A stretch of DNA of 64,000 nt. It comes from Clonostachys chloroleuca (taxonomy: Eukaryota > Ascomycota > Sordariomycetes > Hypocreales > Bionectriaceae). Of the stretch, positions 10,459-19,594 are shown piece after piece. Numbering within the stretch: position 1 is the first letter of the stretch; every line of letters starts with the position of its first letter. A program made the position numbers and the translations under genes. Under the pieces are notes generated by a model, which had not been told where the DNA came from, searched no databases, and was given only the letters and a program-made list of their open reading frames with translations. The stretch spans positions 11,904,001 to 11,968,000 of the forward strand of contig JBANAY010000004.1 in NCBI GenBank assembly GCA_037952775.1. Direction: 5' to 3'.

Positions 10459-11795
10459 CTATGCATCGCCCTTGTAGTACTTGGCGGGTGTGAACGGCAT
10501 CTTGGTCACCGTAGCACTCCTCTTCTTCCCCCGCACGACGACGTCCACCTCGGTGCCGGCCTTGTGCAGCCCATCCTTGACGTAGCCCATGGCGATGTTC
10601 TTGCCCACCGTCGGGCTGGGCAGGCCGCTCGTGACGGTGCCGACCTTCTCGCCGTCCTTGTGGATCTCGGCGCCCTCGCGCGCGGGCGCCCCGTTGATGA
10701 CGAAGCCCACGCGGCGGCGGTCGACGCCCCTGCCGCCCTTGCTCTTGGGAGTCAGCTGGGCGTTGATGACCTCGGCGCCGTGGAACCCGCCGGAGGCGCG
10801 GCGCTCCTTGGGGATGATCCAGCTCAGCCCCGCCTCGACGGGGGTGGTGGTGTCGTCGAGGTCGTGGCCGTACAGGCACATTCCCGCCTCGAGGCGGAGG
10901 GAGTCGCGCGCGGCGAGGCCGGCGAGCTGGAGCCGCTCGGGACCCGCGCTCTGGAGGAGGTGCTGCGTGGCGAGGGGGTGCTCTCGAAGGCCGGGTAGGC
11001 TTTCCCGTTGAAGGAGAGCTCAAAGCCGTCCTCGCCTGTGTAGCCGCCGCGGCTGATGAGGACGGGGTGGGACTCCTCGCCGCCGGAGAGCTTGAGGTTG
11101 GCCCAGACGGCGTTGCCAAAGTACAGCTTGGAGAGGTCGACGGCGGAGGAGGGGGCGATGACCTCCTGGAGGACCTCGGCGCTGCGGGGGCCCTGGAGGG
11201 CGAGGAGCCCGGAGTTGTCGAGGGTGGTCCACTCCACGGAGCCGCCAAACTTGCCGAGCTCCTCGTCAAAGTACTTGAGGTCCTTCTCGAGGCAGGCGCC
11301 GTTGGTGACGACGTAGTACTCCTGCTCGCCGAGGCGGGTGACGACGGAGTCGTCGACGATGCCGCCGGTCTCGCGCCAGAGGAAGGTGGTCAGCTTGCTC
11401 TGCATGGAGCCCTGACCGCGCCAGTCCGAGGGGGTGACGGTCTCGAGGAAGGCGGCGGCGTCAGGCCCCTTGAAGATGTGCTGGACCATGTGGCTGACGT
11501 CGAAGAGGGAGGCATTGGTGCGGGTGAAGTGGTGGGATTCCTTGTGGGAAAGGGAGCCGTACTGGATGGGGAGGTGGTATCCGGCGAACGGGACGAGCTT
11601 GCCCTGGTTCGCGAGGTGAAAGTCGTACAAAGGAGTCTTCTTGAGCTCTTCTGAGGCGGCGGCGGCGGCGGAGTAGTGTCGCCGTGAGGAGGTGATGGGG
11701 GCGGGATGTGAGATGGAGCGGGAAGAGGAAGCCAGGCATCGGCCGGATGCTAATCGCGAGCGGAAAAGCGGCCTGGACACAGCAGAGAATGCCAT
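10459..11795 (-). CDS. GCV1: Glycine cleavage system T-protein (aminomethyltransferase), mitochondrial, apparent 1-nt frameshift
   Basis: The T-protein takes the aminomethyl group from lipoylated H-protein and, with tetrahydrofolate, releases ammonia and 5,10-methylene-THF. The ATG at 11795 starts a basic, Ser/Arg-rich mitochondrial presequence (MAFSAVSRPLFRSR...); the mature part follows with TPLYDFHLANQGKLVPFAGY, SLFDVSHMVQH, GYTGEDGFELSF, LEAGMCLYGHDLDD and TPVEAGLSWIIPK, all in family order, to the TAG at 10459. Length with one base added is 445 aa, as usual for eukaryotic T-proteins. The frame shifts once at the G5 run 10974-10978 (C5 on the coding strand): sense continues one base out of frame. 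No intron fits there. One more base in the run restores the gene, so a homopolymer undercall is likely. Two copies of the cluster motif lie 356-378 bp upstream. GC-rich with strong codon bias, like the other cluster enzymes. Confidence 0.92.
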
Positions 11796-12657
11796 GATGT
11801 GTGTTGGTGGTGAAGGTGAGGGAGAGGATGAGTTGGAGGCGTGTAAGCCGGGTCGTGATGACAGGCAAATCGCTGCTGGATGCCGCCCTGTTCTGAAGAT
11901 AAAAGTAAGAGAAATAATACAGATCTCGGAGGAGAGGTATCTACAAGGGATGAGGCTGGGGGAAGATGAAATGCCGATGTTTAGACCAGCTGATGTTCAT
12001 GAACGATGTTGACTGATGGTCGGATGGTAGCCGGTGCCTGGATACGGGGTAATATGCACTGCGACCAGCCGTGCCGGAATGTACACGGGAGCTTATCAGG
12101 CAATAATTTTACTGCTAGTCGCCCTCTTTGTTGGTGGTCGAAATTCGCTGTCACCGAGTCACATCACCGAGTCATCAACAATGTTCTTTGATGCAACTGT
12201 GGCCACCGCTGCGATTACGCCCGTCGGACGGACCAGGGGAGGCGTCTAGCCGCCCGTTAGGTAGAGATACGAAATACATTGCATTGTCCTAATTTTCATT
12301 TGATTGATCGCCTGTTGCGACAGCTTCTCCGAACCCCGGCCGCCGTTTCTCGGAGGCTCCATAGAATACCAACCACAAGTGATTTACAAGCTTCTTCCGT
12401 GGCTTCGACATGATGACATGGACATCAGGGTGCAGGAAAGTGCGGGGTGTAGATTGACCATCTGTTGGTACGTAGAGACTTAGAAGGGAGATCGTGTATG
12501 ACTTCACTTTATGTCGAGGTGGCATGCTGCCTTACATTGAGTTTGCAAAGTCACGGAAAGTTGGAACCAGCAGAGTCAATCCATTGAATACCAATTGCAT
12601 TCAGTAGCTACGCTTGCCTTAGTTGTAAATATTGTTTAAAGTCAATAAAGCCATCAC
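11796..12657. other. Upstream region of the T-protein gene
   Basis: This 862-bp gap separates the T-protein start from the stop of the serine dehydratase gene. It holds the motif pair at 12147-12173 and otherwise only short, motif-free ORFs. Both flanking genes are on the minus strand, so it is the T-protein promoter plus the dehydratase 3' region. Confidence 0.6.
12147..12173 (-). promoter_or_regulatory. Cluster motif pair upstream of the T-protein gene
   Basis: TCACCGAGTC occurs at 12151-12160 and again at 12164-12173, 13 bp apart; on the minus strand each reads GACTCGGTGA, preceded by T to give the TGACTC core. The first copy is preceded by GCTG, as at 10166 and 21712. They lie about 360 bp upstream of the T-protein ATG, in the direction of its transcription. 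Confidence 0.75.
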
Positions 12658-13740
12658 TTAGTATCCGTACTGTTCTTTCCATCGCATGAGCATCTCGACC
12701 GAGATGTCGTTGCCACCGCAGACCAGCAGCACAACCTTGGAGTCCCTGTCCAGCCTCTTACCAGTAAACTTCTCCAAGAGATTGTCTTCGCAGAGCCTGA
12801 CCGCAATGCCGGCTGTGAGCTCAACCAAGAGGCGCTCATACTTAGCCAGCATCCAGCAGCCCTTGGCCGCCTCGGCATCGCTCAAGACGCCGCTGACCAC
12901 CTGATCACGCTGGGCGTAGTCAAAGGTCTTCTGCGACACTGTTGCGACACCGAGGCTGCGCGCCTGCGACGTGATCTTCTCCAGAGTCACCAGCTGCCGC
13001 GCCTCGAGGGCCTGGTTGAGCGAGTCGGCCCCGGCCGTTTCCATGGCCAGCACCATGGTGCCGTCGCTCCAACCGAGCTGGTCAAGACTCTGCACGACGC
13101 CATTCATGAGTCCGCCGCCGCCGACACTGCAGACCACGATGTCGGGCTGCTCGTCGCTCAGCTGTGCGGCAATCTCCTGCATCACGGTGGCATTGCCGGC
13201 CCAGATGTCAGGGTGATCAAAGGGCGGCACATATACACCGTCTGGATCGGCGAGCAGGACGGTGGACTTGAGGTACCGGTCCGCGTCCATGACACTGTGC
13301 CCGTGCTGGATGATGCTGCTGGCACCCTCCTCTTCCAGCCTGGTAATGAGAGCTGGGCTGGCCGTAGTAGGTATCACGACGGAGGCCTCATACCCAAGGG
13401 ACTGGGCGGCAACGACACATGCTATGCCGGCGTTGCCTCCGGACGAGGCATAGAAGTGCGGCTTCTTTCCATCAGTGACATCGTGCTCTCGGATGCGACT
13501 GAGGAGATAGTTGCCGATGCCTCGAGACTTGAAAGAGCCGGAGGGTTGGAGGTTGTCTAGCTTAAGAAAGATTCTACTTCTACGATTTAGAACATGTATC
13601 TTCACATCGTGAACCCCCAAGATAGTTTGATATCATTGGAGGCCAGATCCTGGGGACACATACCATCCTGCGCTCTTTGAGAGCTGGGGAGACTCAATCA
13701 AGGGAGTTGCAACCCATGGCTGGCGGCGGGAGATTGTCAT
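12658..13740 (-). CDS. L-serine dehydratase / L-serine (threonine) ammonia-lyase, CHA1-like
   Basis: A PLP enzyme of fold type II that converts L-serine to pyruvate and ammonia (often threonine to 2-oxobutyrate too). Exon 1 (13664-13740) encodes MTISRRQPWVATPLIESPQL; an 87-bp intron (13577-13663) splits the Cys codon of AGC-RIFLKLD; exon 2 runs to TAA at 12658, giving 331 aa. The PLP lysine is K42 in LQPSGSFKSRG, the substrate loop is ASSGGNAG (about 69-76) and the phosphate-binding Gly-rich loop is SVGGGGLMNG (about 176-185). The protein lacks the C-terminal ACT domain of biosynthetic threonine deaminases, so a catabolic role is favoured. It is divergent from the P-protein gene and shares the 14179-14209 motif pair. 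In the cluster it would drain serine made from glycine. No clear mitochondrial presequence, so probably cytosolic. Confidence 0.9.
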
Positions 13741-14178
13741 ATTGGGGTGAAGTAAAGGTGGTTTTGTAAAATTTAGAAGGTAGAACAGTTGGAAGGAAAC
13801 TTCAGATGTTGGTCACAAGCTTGAACAGCTCTAACTTCCAGTCTACTTGCAAGCCGGAAGACCGCCCGAGCTTTACTCCTGGACGGTATTTATTATATTC
13901 CCATGTTGCAATTACACAATAAACAGGGCGACTACGCTAACTCAATACATTCTCTCATCGATCACGAGACGACTCCGAGTGAGATATCGTTGCGTAAAAA
14001 TCACCGAAAGGGGCATGGTGATGCTGCGCGGGACGCTGTGATACAGTCCATAGAGGTACAACACAATCTCGTCGCCCTCCATCTCAGACGAGAGGTGTGT
14101 GTCGTCCCCTGGTCTCCCCGGATCCCCAGCTCCCGACAATGGCCTCGAGATTGATACAAAGCGGTGCGTAGCGGCTCA

Positions 14179-14209
14179 GCACCGAGTCAGAGGAGGATTT
14201 CACCGAGTC
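14179..14209 (-). promoter_or_regulatory. Cluster motif pair in the divergent dehydratase/P-protein promoter
   Basis: GCACCGAGTC (14179-14188, one mismatch) and TCACCGAGTC (14200-14209) are 21 bp apart start to start, about two helical turns. On the minus strand they read TGACTCGGTG(C/A). They sit near the middle of the 888-bp intergenic region, 439 bp from the dehydratase ATG and 420 bp from the P-protein ATG, so one pair could serve both genes. The remainder of 13741-14628 shows no gene. Confidence 0.75.
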
Positions 14210-14628
14210 ATCGCCCCACCACGGAGCCACGCCGGCATGAGGCACGGCCGGGGATTGCCGGCAAGGATCGGCCAATAGCCTTTCCTAAGGTGATTTTCTA
14301 GCCTGTGCCGATGTCGAAGCGACCGGATGGAAAAAATTATGAGGGTCCCTTGCTGTAGTGTTCCAGAACAGGGGGCGAGATAACAAGCAGCCTACAGTGC
14401 ACTTGCATGGCGCTTATCATCTACCCATCATCCATCCCTCCTGATTCCAAAGTTTCTTTTCCAGAACACATCATTGTCTGACTTGTAGTTTTCCATCGCG
14501 TCATCTATCTTTCCAAGGGTGGGAAAGATAGTAATCCTTGTCTTGTGAACTTTTTCACTCGACTTCTTCACCTGTCATCACCCCGAGAGAACCACCCCAG
14601 AGGACATCTCGTTCCAAGTCAAGTCACA

Positions 14629-17600
14629 ATGCTGTCCAGCACCGCTCGACGACAGCTGTTGCAGCGACTTCCCGGGAAGGCTCCTCGTATTGCCTCCCGG
14701 GATGTTTTGTGCTATGCTGCCCACCAGAGCCCCCGTCTTCGCAGCGGGTTCGCCACACAGGCATACCGCCTGGGCCAGGTGAAGAGCTTCACCGAGACAG
14801 AGGCCTTTGCCAAGCTTCAACAACATGAGTCCTTTCCCCGAAGGCATCTCGGCGACGAGGCAGATGAGCACCAGGAGATGCTCAAGGCCCTCGTCCCCCC
14901 CGCCGCCTCCATGGAGGAGTTCATCAGCCAGACCATCCCAGAGCAGGTCCGGAGGAAATCTACTGGCCTGGATCTGGTGGAGCAGTGGAAGGCCGAGGAC
15001 CCCCTTACTCCCGTGCCTGCAAACGGGCGCTCGGAGCAGTTCGTGAGGGAGCAGATGAAGAAGCTTGGCGACCTGAACACCGTCGCCGAGTCCTACATTG
15101 GAGCTGGCTACTACGGTACCCAGGTCCCCGCCGTCATCCAGCGCAACATCCTCGAGAACCCAGCGTGGTACACCAGCTACACTCCATACCAGGCCGAGAT
15201 CAGTCAGGGCCGTCTCGAGTCCCTGCTCAACTTCCAGACCATGGTCGCCGACCTGACTGGCCTTGAGATCGCCAACGCCTCCGTCCTTGATGAGGCTACT
15301 GCCGCTGCCGAGGCCATGACCATGGCTTTTGCCAACGCCCCCAAGAGCGGAGGCAAGACCTTCGTTGTGTCCGAGAACTGCCACCCCCAGACTCTTGAGG
15401 TTCTCAAGTCCCGAGCGGAGGGATTCGGCATTGAGCTCGTCGTCGGTGACGTCCTCGCCAACGATTACGAACTCGTGAAGAAGGCCGGCAAGAGCCTCGT
15501 TGGTGTTCTTCTCCAGTACCCCGACACCCGTGGTGGTGTTTTCGACTACCAAGGCCTCTCTGACCTTGTCCACGAGGGCAAGGGTCTCGTTTGCGTCGCC
15601 ACGGATCTCCTGGCCCTCACTCAGCTCAAGGCGCCCGGCGAGTTCGGCGCCGACATTGCCCTCGGCAGCTCCCAGCGATTTGGTGTTCCTCTGGGATATG
15701 GAGGCCCCCACGCTGGATTCTTCGCCTGCTCCGAGAAGTACAAGCGCAAGATTCCTGGACGTATCGTCGGTGTTTCCAAGGATCGACTGGGCAACCCGGC
15801 CCTGCGCCTCGCTCTGCAGACTCGCGAGCAGCACATTCGCCGTGAGAAGGCCACCAGCAACATCTGCACCGCCCAGGCTCTGTTGGCCAACATGAGCGCC
15901 TTCTATGCCATCTACCACGGCCCCGAGGGTCTCAAGGCCATTGCCCAGGATGTTTGGGCTAAGACCCGTCTGGCACAGGATCTTATCACACGCCAGGGTG
16001 ACTTCAAGCTCTCCACCGCCGGTCTCCGCGACGATGGCTCCGTTCTCTTCGACACCTTGACCCTCAAGGGATCTTCGGATGCTGTTATTAACGCACACGA
16101 GAAGGCCTCTCTCCTCAACATCAACCTTCGCAAGATCAGTGAGACCGAGCTAGGCTTTTCCCTTCACGAGGGTGTCTCTCTGGAGAGCCTGGGCAAGCTT
16201 CTCAAGTGCTTCAATGTGGCTGAGCAGGATTTCAATGCCGCCGTCGAGAAGGGTCTGGACAGTGCTCTATACGCCAACTCGTCCATCCCCGCCAACCTCC
16301 AGCGCAAGACCGCCTTCCTCCAGAACCCCGTCTTCAACCAGCACCACTCCGAGACTAAGCTTCTGCGATACATCTACCACCTTGGAAACAAGGATCTCTC
16401 CCTCGTCCACTCCATGATCCCTCTCGGCTCCTGCACCATGAAGCTCAACGCCACCACCGAAATGCTCCCCGTCTCTCACCCCGGATTCTCCAACATCCAC
16501 CCTTTCGCCCCCGTTGAGCAGGCTCCTGGCTACCAGGCCATGCTCGCCTCCCTCCAGAAGAACCTGTCGACCATCACCGGCTTCGACGAGGTCAGCCTGC
16601 AGCCCAACTCCGGCGCCCAGGGTGAGTTCGCCGGCCTCCGCACCATCAAGGCCTACCACGAGAGCCGCGGCGAGGCGAACCGAAACATCTGCCTCATCCC
16701 CGTCTCCGCCCACGGCACCAACCCCGCAAGCGCCGCCATGGTCGGCATGAAGGTCGTCGCCATCAAGTGCGACGCCAAGACGGGCAACCTCGACATCGCC
16801 GACCTCAAGGCCAAGTGCGAGAAGTACGCCAAGGACATCGCCGCTGTCATGGTCACCTACCCCAGCACCTTTGGTGTCTTCGAGCCCGAGGTCAAGGAGG
16901 TCTGCCGCATCGTCCACGAGTACGGCGGCCAGGTCTACATGGACGGTGCCAACATGAACGCCCAGATCGGCCTCTGCAGCCCCGGCGACATCGGCGCCGA
17001 CGTCTGCCACCTCAACCTCCACAAGACCTTCTGCATCCCCCACGGCGGCGGCGGCCCGGGAGTAGGTCCCATCGGCGTCCGCAGCCACCTCGCCCCCTTC
17101 CTCCCCGGCCACCCGGAGGCAGATCCCCAGAACGGCGGAAAGGCGCGCGAGTCGACCGCCATCGCGCCCATCAGCGCGGCGCCCTGGGGTAGCGCGTCCA
17201 TCCTGCCCATCAGCCACGCCTACATCCTCATGATGGGCGGCCAGGGGCTCACCCGCCAGACGGGCGTCGCCCTCCTCAACGCCAACTACATCATGTCCCG
17301 CCTCCTCCCCCACTACAGCGTCGTCTACACCAACGACAACGGCCGCTGCGCGCACGAGTTCATCCTCGACATCCGCCCCTTCAAGGAGACCGCCGGCGTC
17401 GAGGCCGCCGACGTGGCCAAGCGCCTCCAGGACTACGGCTTCCACGCGCCCACCATGAGCTTCCCCGTCTCGGGCACCCTCATGATCGAGCCCACCGAGT
17501 CCGAGTCCCGCGAGGAGCTCGACCGCTTCTGCGACGCCCTCATCCAGATCCGCAGCGAGATTTCAGATATCGAGTCCGGCAAGGTGCCCAAGGTGGGCAA

Positions 17601-17802
17601 CCTGCTCAAGAACGCGCCGCACCCGCAGCAGGACCTGCTCGCGGCCGAGTGGGACAGGCCGTACACGCGCGAGGAGGCGGCGTACCCGCTGCCGTACCTG
17701 CGGGCCAAGAAGATGTGGCCGTCGGTGGCGCGGGTCGACGATGCGTACGGTGACACGAACCTCTACTGCACGTGCCCGTCTGTGGAGGAGCTTGCCGAGT
17801 AA
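14629..17802 (+). CDS. GCV2: Glycine cleavage system P-protein (glycine dehydrogenase, decarboxylating), mitochondrial
   Basis: The P-protein decarboxylates glycine and passes the aminomethyl group to the lipoyl arm of H-protein in the mitochondrial matrix. I start it at ATG 14629 (CACAATG context, presequence MLSSTARRQLLQRL); an in-frame ATG at 14545 is possible but gives a poorer presequence. One uninterrupted exon encodes 1057 aa, normal for eukaryotic P-proteins. The two homologous halves are visible: N-terminal half with YIGAGYYGTQVPAVIQRNIL and NPAWYTSYTPYQAEISQGRL; C-terminal half with HSMIPLGSCTMKLNATTEM, the PLP lysine (about K799) in HLNLHKTFCIPHGGGGPG, and ISAAPWGSASILPISHAYI. Strong GC3 bias suggests high expression and creates long meaningless antisense ORFs. 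The 3' flank is T-rich. Divergent from serine dehydratase, convergent with the H-protein gene. Confidence 0.97.
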   Translation: MLSSTARRQLLQRLPGKAPRIASRDVLCYAAHQSPRLRSGFATQAYRLGQVKSFTETEAFAKLQQHESFPRRHLGDEADEHQEMLKALVPPAASMEEFISQTIPEQVRRKSTGLDLVEQWKAEDPLTPVPANGRSEQFVREQMKKLGDLNTVAESYIGAGYYGTQVPAVIQRNILENPAWYTSYTPYQAEISQGRLESLLNFQTMVADLTGLEIANASVLDEATAAAEAMTMAFANAPKSGGKTFVVSENCHPQTLEVLKSRAEGFGIELVVGDVLANDYELVKKAGKSLVGVLLQYPDTRGGVFDYQGLSDLVHEGKGLVCVATDLLALTQLKAPGEFGADIALGSSQRFGVPLGYGGPHAGFFACSEKYKRKIPGRIVGVSKDRLGNPALRLALQTREQHIRREKATSNICTAQALLANMSAFYAIYHGPEGLKAIAQDVWAKTRLAQDLITRQGDFKLSTAGLRDDGSVLFDTLTLKGSSDAVINAHEKASLLNINLRKISETELGFSLHEGVSLESLGKLLKCFNVAEQDFNAAVEKGLDSALYANSSIPANLQRKTAFLQNPVFNQHHSETKLLRYIYHLGNKDLSLVHSMIPLGSCTMKLNATTEMLPVSHPGFSNIHPFAPVEQAPGYQAMLASLQKNLSTITGFDEVSLQPNSGAQGEFAGLRTIKAYHESRGEANRNICLIPVSAHGTNPASAAMVGMKVVAIKCDAKTGNLDIADLKAKCEKYAKDIAAVMVTYPSTFGVFEPEVKEVCRIVHEYGGQVYMDGANMNAQIGLCSPGDIGADVCHLNLHKTFCIPHGGGGPGVGPIGVRSHLAPFLPGHPEADPQNGGKARESTAIAPISAAPWGSASILPISHAYILMMGGQGLTRQTGVALLNANYIMSRLLPHYSVVYTNDNGRCAHEFILDIRPFKETAGVEAADVAKRLQDYGFHAPTMSFPVSGTLMIEPTESESREELDRFCDALIQIRSEISDIESGKVPKVGNLLKNAPHPQQDLLAAEWDRPYTREEAAYPLPYLRAKKMWPSVARVDDAYGDTNLYCTCPSVEELAE

Positions 17803-18134
17803 TAATTTAGATAGAAAGAAAGAGCGATTTGATTTTTTTTGGTTTCTTTTTACTTTGGTTACATGATGAGTGTTTTTTTTTTAAATTATTTGGGATTAAT
17901 TTTTAGAAGTGAAGGCCTTACTGGACTGCAAAATGGTGAAAAATGCAAGGTAGTCTTTATTCAACGAGGTCTACGATAGCGATGCATTGGGATTCAACAT
18001 ATCACAAGGCGAATAGAGGAAGGAGTTTATACTTTTTGATTTAAAAAAAAAATGATGATTTTTTCCAATAGACTTGACGGCTTTATATGAACAATTAAAA
18101 ATCTTTCAATTTTGAACAAACACAATATCAATTC
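17803..18134. other. Convergent 3' region of P- and H-protein genes
   Basis: A 332-bp AT-rich spacer with several T and A runs (for example near 17835-17845 and 17872-17885) lies between two convergent stops. It presumably contains both polyadenylation regions. No ORF or RNA gene seen. Confidence 0.5.
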
Positions 18135-18781
18135 CTAGTGATCCTCCTCGGCGAACTTGGTGTACGCCTCCAGGTCCATCAGCTCATTCACAGGAGCCAG
18201 GTCGGCGGCCTCGACCTTGATGAGCCATTGCTCGCCCTCGGGGTCCTTGCCGAGGTCGGCGGGCGTCTCGGCCACGGGGTCGTTGACGGCGACGACGCTG
18301 CCGTCGATGGGGGAGACGATGTCAGAGGCCGACTTGACCGACTCGACGGAGCCGAAGCTGTCGCCGCTGCCCACGTCGTCGCCCACCTCTGGGAGCTCGA
18401 CGTAGACGATGTCGCCGAGGGCCTCAGCGGCGTGCTTGGTGATGCCGATTGTGCCTTTGATGCTTAAGTTAGCTCAATTGGTCGGGGTCAGGTCAGTGAT
18501 GAGTGGTACTCACAGGTCTTGCCGTCGCTGGCGACGTCGATCCATTCGTGAGTCTCGGTAAAGCGCTTCTCAAGGCCTGACGTGGTGATGGTTCAGTATT
18601 TATTGTTCATGATGAAGTTGAAGTTTCTCTGGATCTTACGTTGTACTGATTGCGAGAAGCTCATGCGCTGTGAGATGGGCAGGGCCCTGCTTACGGGAGC
18701 AACCTTGACAGCTGCCGGCCTCCAGCATCGCGCCGTTCTCGAGGCAGAGGCAACAGCCTGGCGTGTGAAGAGAGTAGCCAT
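18135..18781 (-). CDS. GCV3: Glycine cleavage system H-protein (lipoyl carrier), mitochondrial
   Basis: H-protein carries the aminomethyl group between P- and T-proteins on a lipoylated lysine. Exon 1 (18640-18781) encodes a classic presequence, MATLFTRQAVASASRTAR...; intron 18577-18639; exon 2 (18514-18576) gives LEKRFTETHEWIDVASDG; intron 18455-18513 ends in AAG; exon 3 (18135-18454) continues TIGITKHAAEALGDIVYVEL to the TAG. The total is 174 aa, typical size. The lipoyl lysine is K109 in GSVESVKSASDIVSPIDG, and the fold's PE(V)GD and NDP landmarks are present. Five motif copies lie 268-416 bp upstream. It is the smallest of the three cleavage-system subunits in the cluster; the fourth (L-protein, lipoamide dehydrogenase) is shared with other complexes and is not in this window. 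Confidence 0.95.
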
Positions 18782-19048
18782 TGTGAATATGTGAGGGAAG
18801 GGATATGCGGAATATGGGACGTGTGTAAGAGAGCGAGTGATAGCAAATAGCGGGTTTATTACTGGCAAACTGCTGAGGAAAGGAAAATTGGGAGCAAGGC
18901 AGGAAACAGCTGGACAGGCGAGCTTAACTGCCCCCGACAATCGCAGCGGTACCTGGACTGCTCTCGAGCCAGCTAAGGAAATCTTCCTTATCTCGAGCTC
19001 GGATCGAAAACCGGCGGGCCGGTGGGCTGGAGTGGGCTTGTTCTCTTT

Positions 19049-19109
19049 GACTCGGTGATGGGCCGACCCACTTGGATAGAGGATGCGACTCTCCCCACAG
19101 ACTCGGTGA
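19049..19109 (+). promoter_or_regulatory. Two cluster motifs upstream of the H-protein gene
   Basis: GACTCGGTGA occurs at 19049-19058 (preceded by TT, giving TGACTC) and at 19100-19109 (preceded by A). They lie 268-328 bp upstream of the H-protein ATG, in the 813-bp gap (18782-19594) that separates it from the SHMT stop. That gap contains no gene. Confidence 0.75.
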
Positions 19110-19159
19110 TTTCTGGTCCCACCGATGCATGAGGCTGGGCCGGAGCGGATTCTGGGCTG

Positions 19160-19197
19160 GACTCAGTGAAGGGACTCAGTGAAGCTGGACTCAGTGA
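19160..19197 (+). promoter_or_regulatory. Triple array of the A-variant motif upstream of the H-protein gene
   Basis: GACTCAGTGA occurs three times, at 19160-19169, 19173-19182 and 19188-19197, with starts 13 and 15 bp apart. All three carry A where most other copies carry G. Each is preceded by G rather than T, so the strict TGACTC core is not complete here. The array is 379-416 bp from the H-protein ATG. Confidence 0.75.
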
Positions 19198-19594
19198 CAA
19201 TGGCAGGCAAAAGGTCTTTTTTCCCCGGTCCGTTATCTCGACTGCGCGGCACGCCGTAACCTAGGCTAAGCTTGAGTCAAATCTGTCGATTTTTTGTCAT
19301 GGGAGGCCGGTAATCGGACGCATTCGAGATCACTTGCGTTCAGTAGCTACAGGGAAGGTCAATGCAATTTGGGAGGCAAAGTCACGGCGGGAAAATCGCA
19401 TGTGTTTTGCGGCAACACAATGAGTAGACATTGTCAAGGTACTCAATTCATCGTCACTTGGCAATGGTAAGATCAAGGTAAAAGTGTAGAATAAACGCTG
19501 AAATTAAGTTTTGGTTTTTTCCATCTTCAAGAAAAAAAAACATCGATGAAAATATGGCTATAAACAAAATCATAAACTGTGTGATATCATTCCC

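Noticed and set aside
10564..11654. Plus-strand ORFs of 140-195 aa opposite the T-protein gene
   Set aside because: Antisense shadows of a GC-rich gene; repetitive Gly/Glu/Ala composition.
14578..16098. 506-aa minus-strand ORF opposite the P-protein gene (and a 392-aa one at 16267-17445)
   Set aside because: They are antisense shadows produced by the strong C-ending codon bias of the P-protein gene; composition is Gly/Val/Leu/Asp-rich and without domains.
17492..17501. CCACCGAGTC inside the P-protein coding region as a further motif copy
   Set aside because: It is explained by codons for Thr-Glu-Ser and has one mismatch; not in a regulatory position.
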